Assembly: GCA_964445815.1 (NCBI GenBank)
Contig: CAYULW010000005.1
Location: 135,444-199,443 of the forward strand
Length of the DNA: 64,000 nucleotides
Source: CAYULW01 sp964445815
Lineage (GTDB): Bacteria > Bacteroidota > Bacteroidia > Flavobacteriales_E > Vicingaceae
Reading direction: 5' to 3'
The position numbers and the translations under genes were made by a program. Below the pieces are notes generated by a model, which ran no database searches, was not told where the DNA came from, and saw nothing but the letters and a program-made list of their open reading frames with translations. This document shows, piece by piece, positions 16,031 to 25,018 of this stretch. Numbering within the stretch: the stretch's first letter is position 1; every line of letters starts with the position of its first letter.

Positions 16031-17737
16031 TTATTCAATTCTATAGACCGGGTTTCTAAATGCCGTTTTTTCAAAAAAATCTGAATTTTTATAGATAAAG
16101 TAGAGTTGGGCAAAGTTGTTTTCAGAAAAATCTTTTTCCTCCTTTTTTTTCTTGTCGAATCTCTTTTTCAAATCTGGTGAGGACTTTAGAATGGAGTCTG
16201 CTTTAGGATCAAATGCATATGGAGAAAACCACTCTTTCTGCTGTAAAACAGCATCAAAGAAATTCCAAGCAAAAAAACCATCAACGGATTCAGGTTCTAA
16301 AGTTTCAATCAGATAACGAACCTTAGACTGTTGTATAGGGATTAAATAATCTCCTTTGTAAAATTTTAAGCTATCTTTTTGCTTTAAGACAGAAATATTG
16401 TAATGCAGATAATGGCCTTCAAAGGGTGATTTAAGAGTTCTGAAGTCGTCGATATAATAGAAGTTGACAAAGACGGTGCTGTCATTTTGAAGTTGTCGAT
16501 ATTTTACATGATGTAGGTCAAAGAGCTGAATCACTTTTTCATAAGCTTGAGGAATAAGATAAAAGAGAGGTTTGTTGACCTTTTTAGTGGCGGTGTAGAG
16601 TCCATAATAAGGAAGCTTTTTTGTGTATGGCTTATCCTTATTATAGTAGATCATTTCTTGATTGGTTACATTGCTTATTCTTGTTTCTGTTTCATACCCT
16701 TTAAACTGTATTGTATCAGATACCAATGTATCAAGTTGCCATGCGAGTGAAAATTCATTTCTATTTAGATCATAGTTGAAAGCATCACTTCTAACCTTTT
16801 TTATCCTTTCGGTGTTTTTACTAGCTAAGTTAATCAGTTCATAAAGGAAGGCTTTAGTTTGAATAACCCTATCTTTAAATGGTTTAAAAACATGCGCTTC
16901 CGTTATATAACTTAAACAATTAAAAAGACTTGCATACCCTGAAGAATATCGAGGTGTTTCTAAAAAATCATGAAGACCGTTTTCAGGATTTCCTTTTATT
17001 GGATAAACGTAAGGAGTCATTTCAAAACCTCTCTGAGCCATTTTAGTATATAGTTCAGGTAGAAATTCTTTTTCATTATATGCACTTAAAACAGGATTCA
17101 TTTTATCTTTTTGCGAGCTAATAAGTGTTAATGTATATTGATGATCTGACCCGTTAGTTGTATGAGTATCAACAAAAATATCAGGATCTAAGAGTTGAAA
17201 AGCTGAGATAAAGCTCACTATATTTTTAGAGTCACATTTTATGAAATCCCTGTTTAAATCTAGGTTTTTAGCATTCCCTCTAAACCCATATTCCCTAGGG
17301 CCATTTTGGTTTGCCCTACTAAAGCCGCTGCGATTATGCATGCCACCTACATTTAAGACCGGAATGATGGCAATAATCACATTGTTTAAATCTACATTTT
17401 GTTTTCCTTGTAGTAGGTCTTTGGCTAATTCTAAAGAAGCATCAATACCGCAAGCCTCTCCCGGATGGATGCCATTGTTAATGAGAATTTTGACTTTTTT
17501 ACTTTCACTTAACTCCTCAAGCGTTTCTATCTTTTCGGAATGAATGATAAACAGGTGGATTGCTTTTCCAAAATCACTTTTGCCAATTTCAATTAAGGAT
17601 GCATTATCGTAATCCTGATCAAGTCGCTGATAGTTTGAAATGAGATCATCATAACTAAGAGTTTCATTCTTTAAATAAGCTTGGCAAAATCCTGAAGTAA
17701 CAAATAGAAATGAAAATAAGACTAAAAATACCCTCAT
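16031..17737 (-). CDS. Secreted M14-family zinc carboxypeptidase
   Basis: The 568-residue product has a signal peptide (MRVFLVLFSFLFVTSGFCQ) and a peptidase M14 domain. The zinc ligands are visible as HPGE in INNGIHPGEACG (His and Glu) and the later His in DTHTTNGSDH. YITEAHVFKPF is a candidate for the catalytic glutamate region. It would remove C-terminal residues or process peptidoglycan peptides or amino acid conjugates outside the cytoplasm; the substrate cannot be read from the sequence. About 230 residues beyond the catalytic core are of unknown function. No T9SS sorting domain is seen, so it is probably periplasmic. The start overlaps the stop of the upstream T9SS cargo gene by 4 bases. 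Confidence 0.88.
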   Translation of the reverse strand: MRVFLVLFSFLFVTSGFCQAYLKNETLSYDDLISNYQRLDQDYDNASLIEIGKSDFGKAIHLFIIHSEKIETLEELSESKKVKILINNGIHPGEACGIDASLELAKDLLQGKQNVDLNNVIIAIIPVLNVGGMHNRSGFSRANQNGPREYGFRGNAKNLDLNRDFIKCDSKNIVSFISAFQLLDPDIFVDTHTTNGSDHQYTLTLISSQKDKMNPVLSAYNEKEFLPELYTKMAQRGFEMTPYVYPIKGNPENGLHDFLETPRYSSGYASLFNCLSYITEAHVFKPFKDRVIQTKAFLYELINLASKNTERIKKVRSDAFNYDLNRNEFSLAWQLDTLVSDTIQFKGYETETRISNVTNQEMIYYNKDKPYTKKLPYYGLYTATKKVNKPLFYLIPQAYEKVIQLFDLHHVKYRQLQNDSTVFVNFYYIDDFRTLKSPFEGHYLHYNISVLKQKDSLKFYKGDYLIPIQQSKVRYLIETLEPESVDGFFAWNFFDAVLQQKEWFSPYAFDPKADSILKSSPDLKKRFDKKKKEEKDFSENNFAQLYFIYKNSDFFEKTAFRNPVYRIE

Positions 17738-19077
17738 TTTATGATTAGCGGAATCGATACGCTTTGATTACCTTCAATTGCGTGAATTAAGTAGAACCCT
17801 TGTTTAAGATAATCTGTCTCCAGTTCATACTTATTTCCATTTGCATTTAATTGTTGCTCAAAAATAGTTTTGCCATTGATGTCTATGATGGATAAAATCT
17901 GTGGAGAGAAGTTGTCTTTGAATTTAATCTGAACCAGATCCCCACGAATGACGGGGTTGGGATAAACACCAACTTTAGAGTCAAATTGCTTTTCTTCAAT
18001 TGATGTTGGAGAAACAACTTTGATATATTGAGTCCTGAGAAGTGTATCTGATCCTTGAGAGTTTCTTGCTATAAGTTGCACGTCATAAAATCCTGTATCT
18101 GTAAATTGAACAACTATAGAATCTGTATTAGCATTGGTGCCATTTACATAGATATAGTTAAGAGGTTGAATATCCCACCGATAAGATGCGTTTAGCAAGC
18201 TTATGCTTAAATTATTGATTTTTACTGAACTTCCGATTGGTACTTCTGTTGAGTCAGCCATAAATAAAGCTGTTGGAGACAGCACCGAAGGAACATTTCT
18301 TAAACTATCTCTATATTCCACTGAAGAAGGGATGAAAATCCCACCTATAACCGCTCCTGAAAGACTCAAGGCAGGTATTCTTAATTGAGGGCTTAACCAT
18401 TTATATTCTCTTCGATGAGAAGTTAAACCAAAGTTAGTGCCTCCAAAACTTACAGTATCGGTACTTACAATATCAGTTACTACCTTTATGCACGAGAAAG
18501 TGCCATAAGGGGTTTTTAAAGTTCCCCATGCCTCTACATTATTAATTCGATAACCTTTATTTTGAAGATAAACTTGTGCGAACTGATTACTGAAAGTGAA
18601 TTCAAAGTTGGAACTGTCTCTATCTTGATAATTCAACGGAAATTGATAGACTTCATCGGGATCTTGATAGGCCTGTGCAATTGGAAAAGGTAATGCTCCA
18701 AGAGTAAAACCTCGATCCGTTTTGGTAAATCCATTTGTGTTTTTTTGGTAAAACTCATAGACATTGATCAATTGTGCCGGACCTATGTTTAGTGTGTCTC
18801 CAAGCTTCTCTCCAATTTTATTTGGCACAAAAAAGCCGTACGGTGTTTGAGATGAAGCTTCATATTCATGTATGCCCTGTCGCTGAGGTACTAGACTGTC
18901 AAAGTTCCAATTAATATTTGCTCCTGTAGCAGCATAATTAAACAGTATAGCCGTATCAACTAAAGCGATGCTGTATCTCAAAGTATCACCGCTTTGAGGC
19001 ATGTGCTGGCTATTAATACTTATTTGTGAGAAACAAAAACTAGGAATAATTAAGATTAAAAAAATTAGCTTTTTCAT
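17734..19077 (-). CDS. Secreted protein with T9SS type A sorting domain
   Basis: The 447-residue product has a signal peptide (MKKLIFLILIIPSFCFSQ). A central region of unknown function (about residues 20-270) is followed by a PKD/Ig-like domain (about 275-355, with YRWDIQPLNY and DTGFYDVQLIARNSQG). The C-terminal T9SS sorting domain runs from about residue 370 (VGVYPNPVIRGD) to the end. It should be exported to the cell surface or medium. The N-terminal part resembles no family I can name. It overlaps the M14 peptidase gene by 4 bases, which links the two in expression. Confidence 0.85.
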   Translation of the reverse strand: MKKLIFLILIIPSFCFSQISINSQHMPQSGDTLRYSIALVDTAILFNYAATGANINWNFDSLVPQRQGIHEYEASSQTPYGFFVPNKIGEKLGDTLNIGPAQLINVYEFYQKNTNGFTKTDRGFTLGALPFPIAQAYQDPDEVYQFPLNYQDRDSSNFEFTFSNQFAQVYLQNKGYRINNVEAWGTLKTPYGTFSCIKVVTDIVSTDTVSFGGTNFGLTSHRREYKWLSPQLRIPALSLSGAVIGGIFIPSSVEYRDSLRNVPSVLSPTALFMADSTEVPIGSSVKINNLSISLLNASYRWDIQPLNYIYVNGTNANTDSIVVQFTDTGFYDVQLIARNSQGSDTLLRTQYIKVVSPTSIEEKQFDSKVGVYPNPVIRGDLVQIKFKDNFSPQILSIIDINGKTIFEQQLNANGNKYELETDYLKQGFYLIHAIEGNQSVSIPLIIK

Positions 19078-19112
19078 GAATACGCTTTATTCTCAAAAAT
19101 AAGAAGAAGAAT

Positions 19113-19727
19113 TTAACCGTTAATGGCTTCAACTTCAGAGATCTCACCGGGCAACATTTCTTTTAGCATGTTTTCAATACCTGCTTTAAGGGTCATTGTA
19201 GAAGAAGGGCAGCCACTGCATGCTCCCTTTAACACAACGCTCACCTTACCCTTATTATAACTATGAAAGTGGATGGCACCTCCATCACTTTCTACAGCAG
19301 GTTTTATGTATTCATCTAAGATGTCTGCAATTTTTGCATCGATGCCTTCTAATTCATTTCTATTTGGTGTTCCGGAGTCAGCTGTAGTTCCTTTTTTATC
19401 TGAGTCCAATTCAATAGAAGATTGAATAACGATTCCTTCTTTGTTAAGGTATTCAGCTAAGAATTCCCTTAACTGATGAATTACATCTTGCCATTCTATT
19501 ATATCTGTTTTTGTAATTGCTACAAAATTGCTTGCAAAAAAGACCTTTGAAATGAATGGGAAATTTAAAAGCTTAGTAGCAAGAGGGGAGTTTTCAGTGT
19601 CATCTTCCAAGCCAAACTCATAAACTTGACCATCTATAATCAAGTACCGGTTAGACACAAATTTCATGGTCGCCGGATTAGGCGTACTTTCAGCATATAT
19701 TGAATGAGGCGCAATTGCTTTATCCAT
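19113..19727 (-). CDS. Nfu-type Fe-S cluster carrier protein
   Basis: This 204-residue protein joins an N-terminal Nfu domain (about residues 10-95, with ESTPNPATMKFV) to a C-terminal NifU-like domain (about 125-200). The CxxC motif in LKGACSGCPSST binds a shared [4Fe-4S] cluster for transfer to target apo-proteins. It complements the SUF operon at the left of the window. The chosen ATG at 19727 gives MDKAIAPHSIYAES; an upstream TTG at 19739 overlaps a promoter-like box and was rejected. It is the first gene of the run nfu, T9SS cargo, M14 peptidase, nhaA, and is divergent from the gamma-carbonic anhydrase gene. Confidence 0.92.
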   Translation of the reverse strand: MDKAIAPHSIYAESTPNPATMKFVSNRYLIIDGQVYEFGLEDDTENSPLATKLLNFPFISKVFFASNFVAITKTDIIEWQDVIHQLREFLAEYLNKEGIVIQSSIELDSDKKGTTADSGTPNRNELEGIDAKIADILDEYIKPAVESDGGAIHFHSYNKGKVSVVLKGACSGCPSSTMTLKAGIENMLKEMLPGEISEVEAING

Positions 19728-19736
19728 TTTTTGGCA

Positions 19737-19744
19737 CAAAATTA
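19737..19744 (-). promoter_or_regulatory. Candidate -7 promoter box for nfu
   Basis: The minus strand reads TAATTTTG, matching TAnnTTTG, 9 bases upstream of the nfu ATG. If used, the transcript would have almost no leader. No -33 element is clear. Confidence 0.35.
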
Positions 19745-19751
19745 ATCAATG

Positions 19752-19761
19752 AATCATGATT
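19752..19761. repeat. Perfect palindrome AATCATGATT in a divergent promoter region
   Basis: This 10-base perfect palindrome lies between the divergent starts of nfu and the gamma-carbonic anhydrase gene, between their two candidate -7 boxes. It is a possible operator, but ten AT-rich bases could occur by chance. Confidence 0.3.
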
Positions 19762-19768
19762 AGTTTTG
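19761..19768 (+). promoter_or_regulatory. Candidate -7 promoter box for the gamma-carbonic anhydrase gene
   Basis: TAGTTTTG matches the TAnnTTTG consensus and lies 27 bases upstream of the ATG at 19796. No TTG element was found at the normal spacing. Confidence 0.4.
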
Positions 19769-19795
19769 TTTAAAACAAATCAAATAGGAATAAGG

Positions 19796-20311
19796 ATGGC
19801 TTTGATAAAAACGGTAAGAAACTGCACCCCAAAAATTGGCAAAGACTGCTATCTTGCTGAAAATGCAAGTATAATCGGTGATGTAAAAATAGGAAACGAG
19901 TGCAGTGTGTGGTTTAATGCAGTGATTAGGGGCGATGTAAACACAATTAGTATCGGAAATCGAGTGAATATTCAAGATGGGGCTGTTATACACTGCACTT
20001 ATGAAAAATCAAAGACAAGAATTGGGAACAATGTCTCTATTGGTCACAATGCGATTGTACACGGGTGCACTATAGAAGATAATGTTCTGATTGGAATGGG
20101 AGCCATTGTAATGGATAATGCAATTGTAAAAAGCGGTTCAATAATAGCTGCGGGGGCAGTAGTTTTACAGGATACTGTTGTAGATTCATCTGCTTTGTTT
20201 GCAGGTGTACCAGCAAAAAAGATAAAAAACGTTGAAGAGCATTTGAGAAGTGGAGAGATAGAGAGGATAGCAAAAAATTACAAGCTTTATTCCAGCTGGT
20301 TTAAAAATTAG
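19796..20311 (+). CDS. Gamma-carbonic anhydrase family hexapeptide-repeat protein
   Basis: This 171-residue left-handed beta-helix protein has repeats of the (I/V)G-x4 type throughout (IGDVKIGNECSVWFNAVIRG, VSIGHNAIVHGCTI). Histidines in AVIHCTY, SIGHNA and VHGC are placed like the three metal ligands of gamma-carbonic anhydrases. FNAVIRGD is typical of the YrdA/PaaY subgroup. It is cytoplasmic. It may hydrate CO2 or act as a metal-binding homologue without that activity; sequence alone does not settle this. The ATG at 19796 follows an AGGAATAAGG stretch, so the TTG at 19766 was rejected. The stop is 2 bases from that of the convergent lipoprotein gene. Confidence 0.9.
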   Translation: MALIKTVRNCTPKIGKDCYLAENASIIGDVKIGNECSVWFNAVIRGDVNTISIGNRVNIQDGAVIHCTYEKSKTRIGNNVSIGHNAIVHGCTIEDNVLIGMGAIVMDNAIVKSGSIIAAGAVVLQDTVVDSSALFAGVPAKKIKNVEEHLRSGEIERIAKNYKLYSSWFKN

Positions 20312-20313
20312 AA

Positions 20314-20760
20314 TCAATTTCGGATACTGAGCGTTGTTCCATCAAAGATGGTCGTATATTCTTTAAGAGGCAATACGGCCGGAGGGCGTGACACTGACCC
20401 ATTAAGTAATAAGAAAGAAGATCCGCAGCATTGATCACTTGCAGTCGCATTGTTCAGATCAACTGAGACCAACGCGCAAGTGTTAGATGGTTGAAAAGTG
20501 CAATGCCTGTCGTATACTTTAAACTCTGTTTGTGATATTCTGTAGGCAATTAAGCCTCTTGAGCCGCCTGTCAAGTATTCCCAACCACCGACGGACTTTA
20601 GTTTGAGGTAGGCAGGGTCATTAATATTTACATCTACATAAACATCTACTAAAGGAATGTTGTTATTCTCACTGTCCTTTTTGCATGCTAATAGTGAGCA
20701 TGTCAAGGATATGACAATTAACATTTTAGCAATGTGAAATCTATTTTTTATTTTCGCCAT
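20314..20760 (-). CDS. Rieske-like lipoprotein lacking the cluster histidines
   Basis: The 148-residue product from the ATG at 20760 has a lipoprotein signal peptide with lipobox SLLAC followed by KKD. The rest resembles the small Rieske-fold lipoproteins of Bacteroidota: a YDRHCTF segment, a later DQCCGSSF segment, and a PPAVLPLKEY tail. A true Rieske centre needs CxH and CxxH. Here the first motif reads CTF and the second CCGS, so both histidine ligands are absent. It probably cannot hold a normal Rieske [2Fe-2S] cluster and may bind another metal or be structural. An upstream TTG at 20772 was rejected as start. Confidence 0.7.
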   Translation of the reverse strand: MAKIKNRFHIAKMLIVISLTCSLLACKKDSENNNIPLVDVYVDVNINDPAYLKLKSVGGWEYLTGGSRGLIAYRISQTEFKVYDRHCTFQPSNTCALVSVDLNNATASDQCCGSSFLLLNGSVSRPPAVLPLKEYTTIFDGTTLSIRN

Positions 20761-20810
20761 CTCTTTTGTCAAAATTAGAAATCATTAGAAAACAAAATCA
20801 ATTAAGCGTA

Positions 20811-21110
20811 ATGAAGATTGCACATAGAGGCATCATTTTAATTTTTTTATGTGTCATTAGTTTGGCTGGAGTTTCTCAATCAAATAAAAGGGTAGAAAAA
20901 ACAGTAAATAGAAGACAAGAACAGCTAAAAAAGCAAGAAGAAGAAAAAAAGAAAGAATCTGAACGCAAGCATGAGGAGTTAAAACAAAAGCATGTTGATA
21001 TGCAAACGAAAGCTGTTCAGAAGAGAATGAAAAAGGCGAAAAAGAAAGCAAAAAAGTACAACGATAATAAACAAGAATTTTTTTTAAAACGATGGTTCAG
21101 AAAGCGATAA
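20811..21110 (+). CDS. Small secreted, highly charged coiled-coil protein
   Basis: The 99-residue product has a signal peptide (IILIFLCVISLAGVSQ). It is followed by about 75 residues made almost entirely of Lys, Glu, Arg and Gln with heptad-like spacing, and ends FFLKRWFRKR. It is strongly basic and probably forms a single long helix in the periplasm. I do not recognise a family. The ATG at 20811 puts the signal peptide at the very N-terminus; the longer frame from a TTG at 20766 would put 15 polar residues before it. It is transcribed away from the Rieske-like gene and toward the TonB receptor gene. Confidence 0.65.
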   Translation: MKIAHRGIILIFLCVISLAGVSQSNKRVEKTVNRRQEQLKKQEEEKKKESERKHEELKQKHVDMQTKAVQKRMKKAKKKAKKYNDNKQEFFLKRWFRKR

Positions 21111-21143
21111 ATAAAGAAATTAAATCATCAAACATAAGGTTGA

Positions 21144-21160
21144 TTTAACATTTTGTTAAA
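21144..21160. repeat. Inverted repeat upstream of the TonB receptor promoter
   Basis: TTTAACA and TGTTAAA form a perfect 7-bp dyad around TTT. It lies about 28 bases upstream of the TATCTTTAC box. It has no T-tract and could be an operator for the receptor cluster; this is a positional inference. Confidence 0.35.
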
Positions 21161-21187
21161 GAAAGTTATTTTTTTCATCAAGATGTA

Positions 21188-21196
21188 TATCTTTAC
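21188..21196 (+). promoter_or_regulatory. Candidate -7 promoter box for the receptor-surface protein-PorV cluster
   Basis: TATCTTTAC resembles TAnnTTTG with A in place of G. It lies 42 bases upstream of the receptor ATG at 21239, in a 128-base AT-rich gap. No -33 element is clear. Confidence 0.35.
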
Positions 21197-21238
21197 GCAC
21201 CTGTAGTTTTAAGAAAACGTTAACATAAAACATCTATT

Positions 21239-24200
21239 ATGCTAAGAAAGTTACTAAGCACTATTGCTTTGGGTTTGGGATTGGTATTGCTTGTTCAAGC
21301 ACAAACCGGCCAAGGTACTGTAAAAGGAAAAGTGTTGGACAGTCAGACCGGAGAGCCGGTTCCCTTTGCGAATGTATCTTTGAAAAATGGTTCGGATTTA
21401 ATTTTGGGAACCACAACTGATTTTGATGGGAAGTATACCCTGAAGCCAGTTCCTCCCGGTTCTTATAATCTTGAAGTTTCTTTTGTAGGTTATCAGACTA
21501 AGCAAATTTCAGGTATCATAGTTAATTCAGATCGTATTACTTTTCAAGATTTTAAGTTGGGGAAAGGAATTAATCTGGATGTTGTTGATGTTATAGCCTA
21601 TAAAAAACCTTTGTTTGAAAAGGATCAGACTACAGTTGATCAAACAATAACTCGCGAGGAGCTTCAAAACATGGCGGTGAGAACGCCGGGTGAAATTGCT
21701 AAAACGGCTGGTAATGGTACGTTTTCAAGAGACAATGGTTCAAATGCCGTAAATTCAAGAGGAAGTAGAACCGGAAATAATGTGACTTTTGTCGATGGTG
21801 TAAAGGTTATCGGTACAACTAACCTTCCTCCAAGTGCTATAGAAGAGGTTTCGGTAAAAAGTGGAGGCTTGTCTGCCCAATATGGAGATGTTACCGGCTC
21901 AGTCACGACCATTACAACAAGAGGTGCTTTTAAGGAATATTTTGGTGGCTTAGATTACTTGACTTCCGGATTCAAGGTGTCTGATGATCAGGTAGTAGGG
22001 CTTGATAATTATGCATACAATGCCATAGACTTTAGTTTAGGAGGTCCCATCATTACAAAAAAAGATGAAAACGGAAAAGTAATAGAAGCTCCTTTAGGTT
22101 TCTTAATGACGGCACAGTATCTTAATACGGTTAATCCTCGTCCATCTGCAGTTCAATTGTATAAGCCTAAAGATGAGGTTGAAGATTTGATTCAGACTGA
22201 CCCTTTCTTTACAGATGGAGTTAATCCCGGTGTTTTTAAAAGAGCTGAGTTTTTAACCAGAGATGATTTTGAGGAAATTGATTTCCAAAGAAATGTAAGA
22301 AGAAGAAATTTAGTAGCTAACCTTAAGTTTGATATTACTTTGAATGATCAAAGTACATTGGCTGTTGGAGGTACTTTTAGTTCTACAAGAAGAAATACAG
22401 ATGAGCGGACTAGATTCCATTCTTTTCAATTGTATAATTATGCCAATAACCCCTTAGTGTCAACAGATGATATTAGAGGATATATACGTTATACTCAAAG
22501 ATTTGAAAATGCTGAATTGGAAGAAGGAGAAGAAGACAATTCATTAGTTAAAAATGCATTCTTTACAATTCAAGCAGATTTTTCTAGGTTCAGTCAACGA
22601 GATGAAGATGAACGACATGGAGATGACTTTTTTAAATACGGATATATTGGTCAATTTGATGCGGTTACTGCTCAATCTTTTGCTTATAGTGATAACAACG
22701 GGCAAGGTGTAGAATTGAATGATGGGAATTTCTACATAGGTGAGTTTTTGACAGCTTTTAATGCTCCAATTGCGTACAATTATGCGCCAAGTGATGTTAA
22801 TCCGGTATTGTCGAATTATACGTCAAGTTTTTACCAGTTCAGAGATCAGTTCCCAGGCTTTTACACTACTCGTGAAAATGTTGAAGGTTTTGGAGGCTTA
22901 GTGAATGGAAGTAATATTCAAGGAAACATATATAATTTATGGAGTGCTCCGGGTACACCTTATAACTCTTACTCAAAAGTGGATAATGATCAATATAGAT
23001 TAAGTGGAAAGGGCTCTGCTGATATTGGGGATCATGCAATAACCTTAGGCTTTGAGTATGAACAGAGAGTAAATAGAAATTACGGCTTAACCCCTCTTGG
23101 CTTATGGCAATTGGGTAGAGGTTCTGTCAACTCTCATATCTCGGAAATTGATTCAACAAACTTTAGTGTTACTCAGGTTGGTAGTAATCCACGGGTTAGT
23201 TTTGAAAGGCAATATGTTGGGAGTTCAAGAACCTATTTTGCATATAACATGAGGCAAGCACTAGGTTTACCCGTAGATGGAACCGATTTTATTGACTTTG
23301 ATTCATATGACATTGATACTTATAAAATAGACTATTTTGCTGCTGACCAACTCATTAATCCGGCGAACAATGTTAACCTTCAATATAGAGGATATGATTA
23401 TTTGGGAAATCGCCAGACTAGTGTGCCTTCTTTAGATGACTTCTTCAATGAAACAAATGAGTTGGGCTTTAAGACAAGACCAATTGCTCCCTACCAACCA
23501 ATATATATTGCCGGGTATTTGGAAGATAAATTTGCATTTGAGGATTTGATTTTCAGATTGGGTGTTCGTATGGATCGTTTTGATGCAAATCAACCGGTAT
23601 TAAAAGATCAATACTCATTTTTCCCAACTAGAAATGCAGACTATGCGAGATCGCAAGGAGCCTCTGTGCCGTCTAATATTGGTGGCGATTATGTAGTATA
23701 TGTTTCGGATATAGAAAACCCCTCCGCTGAGAATGTGATAGGTTATCGTGATCCGGAAACCAATACTTTTTATAATGCCTCAGGAGAGGAGTTAAATAGC
23801 TCTGCTGCATTAGAGGGGGGATCTGGAATTGCTCCATGGTTGGAAGATCCATCAGCTAGAAGTTTAACGACTGATATGTCTTCGGCATCATTTAAAGATT
23901 ATGAACCACAATATACATTCATGCCAAGAATATCCTTTTCGTTCCCAATTTCGGATGAGGCAACATTCTTTGCCAATTATGATATCTTGACGCAGAGACC
24001 AACTGGTAATGTGGCACTTGACCCTATTGATATTATCTATATTCAGAACCACAGTAGGCGTTTAAATAATCCTGAATTAAAGCCAACTAAAACAATTAGT
24101 TATGAGTTAGGCTTTAAGCAAAAGCTGTCATCTAGTTCTGCGTTGACCTTATCGTCTTTTTATCGTGAGCAGCGCGATGAGATTCAGGTTGTTAGACTTG

Positions 24201-25000
24201 TGGGGGCGTATCCTGAAGATTATTTGACGTTTAGTAATCAAGATTTTGGAACCACTAAGGGATTCATTATTAATTATGATTTAAGAAGAACTAAGAACAT
24301 CTCGCTCCGAATCAATTATACTCTGCAATTTGCAGAAGGTACAGGGTCAGGGTCTTTAAGTTCACTTAACCTTGTTAATTCCGGACAGCCGAATTTGAGA
24401 ACAATCTTTCCATATAACTATGATCAAAGACATGCGATTACCACTACATTCGATTACCGATATGGAAGCGGTAGAAGGTATGATGGGCCGAAAATCAACG
24501 GTAAAAACATATTGGAAAGAACAGGGCTTAATATTGTTGTAATTGCGGGTTCAGGAACGCCGTATACGGCAAGATCTTTACCATCAAATAGTGAAAATAT
24601 GTCTGGAGCTACAACGACGCAACCAGTAGTTGGTGACTTGAGTGGATCTCGTTTACCATGGACAATTCGAATGGATGCTCGATTAGATAGAACAATTGAT
24701 ATTAAGTGGGGATCGGAAGAAAAGAATGGAAAAGCCTGGGAAGATGGCAAAAAGACTTCAACTCTAAACATTTACCTACAAGTTAGAAATGTATTAAATA
24801 GACAAAATATTCAAAGTGTATATGCTTATACGGGAAATGCGGATGACGATGGTTATTTATCGTCTTCATTGTTCCAAAATCAAATTGAAACACAGTTAAG
24901 TGAGCAATCATTTAGAGATCAATATGGGTTCCGTTTAGAGAACATGTATAATTACGAGCTCCCAAGAAGAATAAGAATTGGTTTTCAATTGACCTTTTAA
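21239..25000 (+). CDS. TonB-dependent outer-membrane receptor with carboxypeptidase-like N-terminal domain
   Basis: The 1253-residue product has a signal peptide (ending LVLLVQAQ). A CarboxypepD_reg-like Ig domain follows at about residues 27-110 (GKVLDSQTGEPVPFANV). The TonB plug lies at about 120-230 (with NAVNSRGSRTGNNVTFVDGV and SGGLSAQYGDVTGS). A long outer-membrane barrel ends RRIRIGFQLTF with a terminal Phe. It lacks the SusC signature and has no SusD partner; the next two genes encode a T9SS-type surface protein and a PorV-like barrel instead. The three genes are spaced 18 and 19 bases apart and are surely one operon. The substrate is unknown; the receptor may transport it, or may anchor the surface protein. 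Confidence 0.92.
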   Translation: MLRKLLSTIALGLGLVLLVQAQTGQGTVKGKVLDSQTGEPVPFANVSLKNGSDLILGTTTDFDGKYTLKPVPPGSYNLEVSFVGYQTKQISGIIVNSDRITFQDFKLGKGINLDVVDVIAYKKPLFEKDQTTVDQTITREELQNMAVRTPGEIAKTAGNGTFSRDNGSNAVNSRGSRTGNNVTFVDGVKVIGTTNLPPSAIEEVSVKSGGLSAQYGDVTGSVTTITTRGAFKEYFGGLDYLTSGFKVSDDQVVGLDNYAYNAIDFSLGGPIITKKDENGKVIEAPLGFLMTAQYLNTVNPRPSAVQLYKPKDEVEDLIQTDPFFTDGVNPGVFKRAEFLTRDDFEEIDFQRNVRRRNLVANLKFDITLNDQSTLAVGGTFSSTRRNTDERTRFHSFQLYNYANNPLVSTDDIRGYIRYTQRFENAELEEGEEDNSLVKNAFFTIQADFSRFSQRDEDERHGDDFFKYGYIGQFDAVTAQSFAYSDNNGQGVELNDGNFYIGEFLTAFNAPIAYNYAPSDVNPVLSNYTSSFYQFRDQFPGFYTTRENVEGFGGLVNGSNIQGNIYNLWSAPGTPYNSYSKVDNDQYRLSGKGSADIGDHAITLGFEYEQRVNRNYGLTPLGLWQLGRGSVNSHISEIDSTNFSVTQVGSNPRVSFERQYVGSSRTYFAYNMRQALGLPVDGTDFIDFDSYDIDTYKIDYFAADQLINPANNVNLQYRGYDYLGNRQTSVPSLDDFFNETNELGFKTRPIAPYQPIYIAGYLEDKFAFEDLIFRLGVRMDRFDANQPVLKDQYSFFPTRNADYARSQGASVPSNIGGDYVVYVSDIENPSAENVIGYRDPETNTFYNASGEELNSSAALEGGSGIAPWLEDPSARSLTTDMSSASFKDYEPQYTFMPRISFSFPISDEATFFANYDILTQRPTGNVALDPIDIIYIQNHSRRLNNPELKPTKTISYELGFKQKLSSSSALTLSSFYREQRDEIQVVRLVGAYPEDYLTFSNQDFGTTKGFIINYDLRRTKNISLRINYTLQFAEGTGSGSLSSLNLVNSGQPNLRTIFPYNYDQRHAITTTFDYRYGSGRRYDGPKINGKNILERTGLNIVVIAGSGTPYTARSLPSNSENMSGATTTQPVVGDLSGSRLPWTIRMDARLDRTIDIKWGSEEKNGKAWEDGKKTSTLNIYLQVRNVLNRQNIQSVYAYTGNADDDGYLSSSLFQNQIETQLSEQSFRDQYGFRLENMYNYELPRRIRIGFQLTF

Positions 25001-25018
25001 GAAGAAATAGTAGAAGTT

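Noticed and set aside
21239..25000. SusC/SusD-type polysaccharide utilisation locus
   Set aside because: The receptor lacks SusC hallmarks as far as I can see, no SusD lipoprotein follows, and no glycoside hydrolase is nearby.
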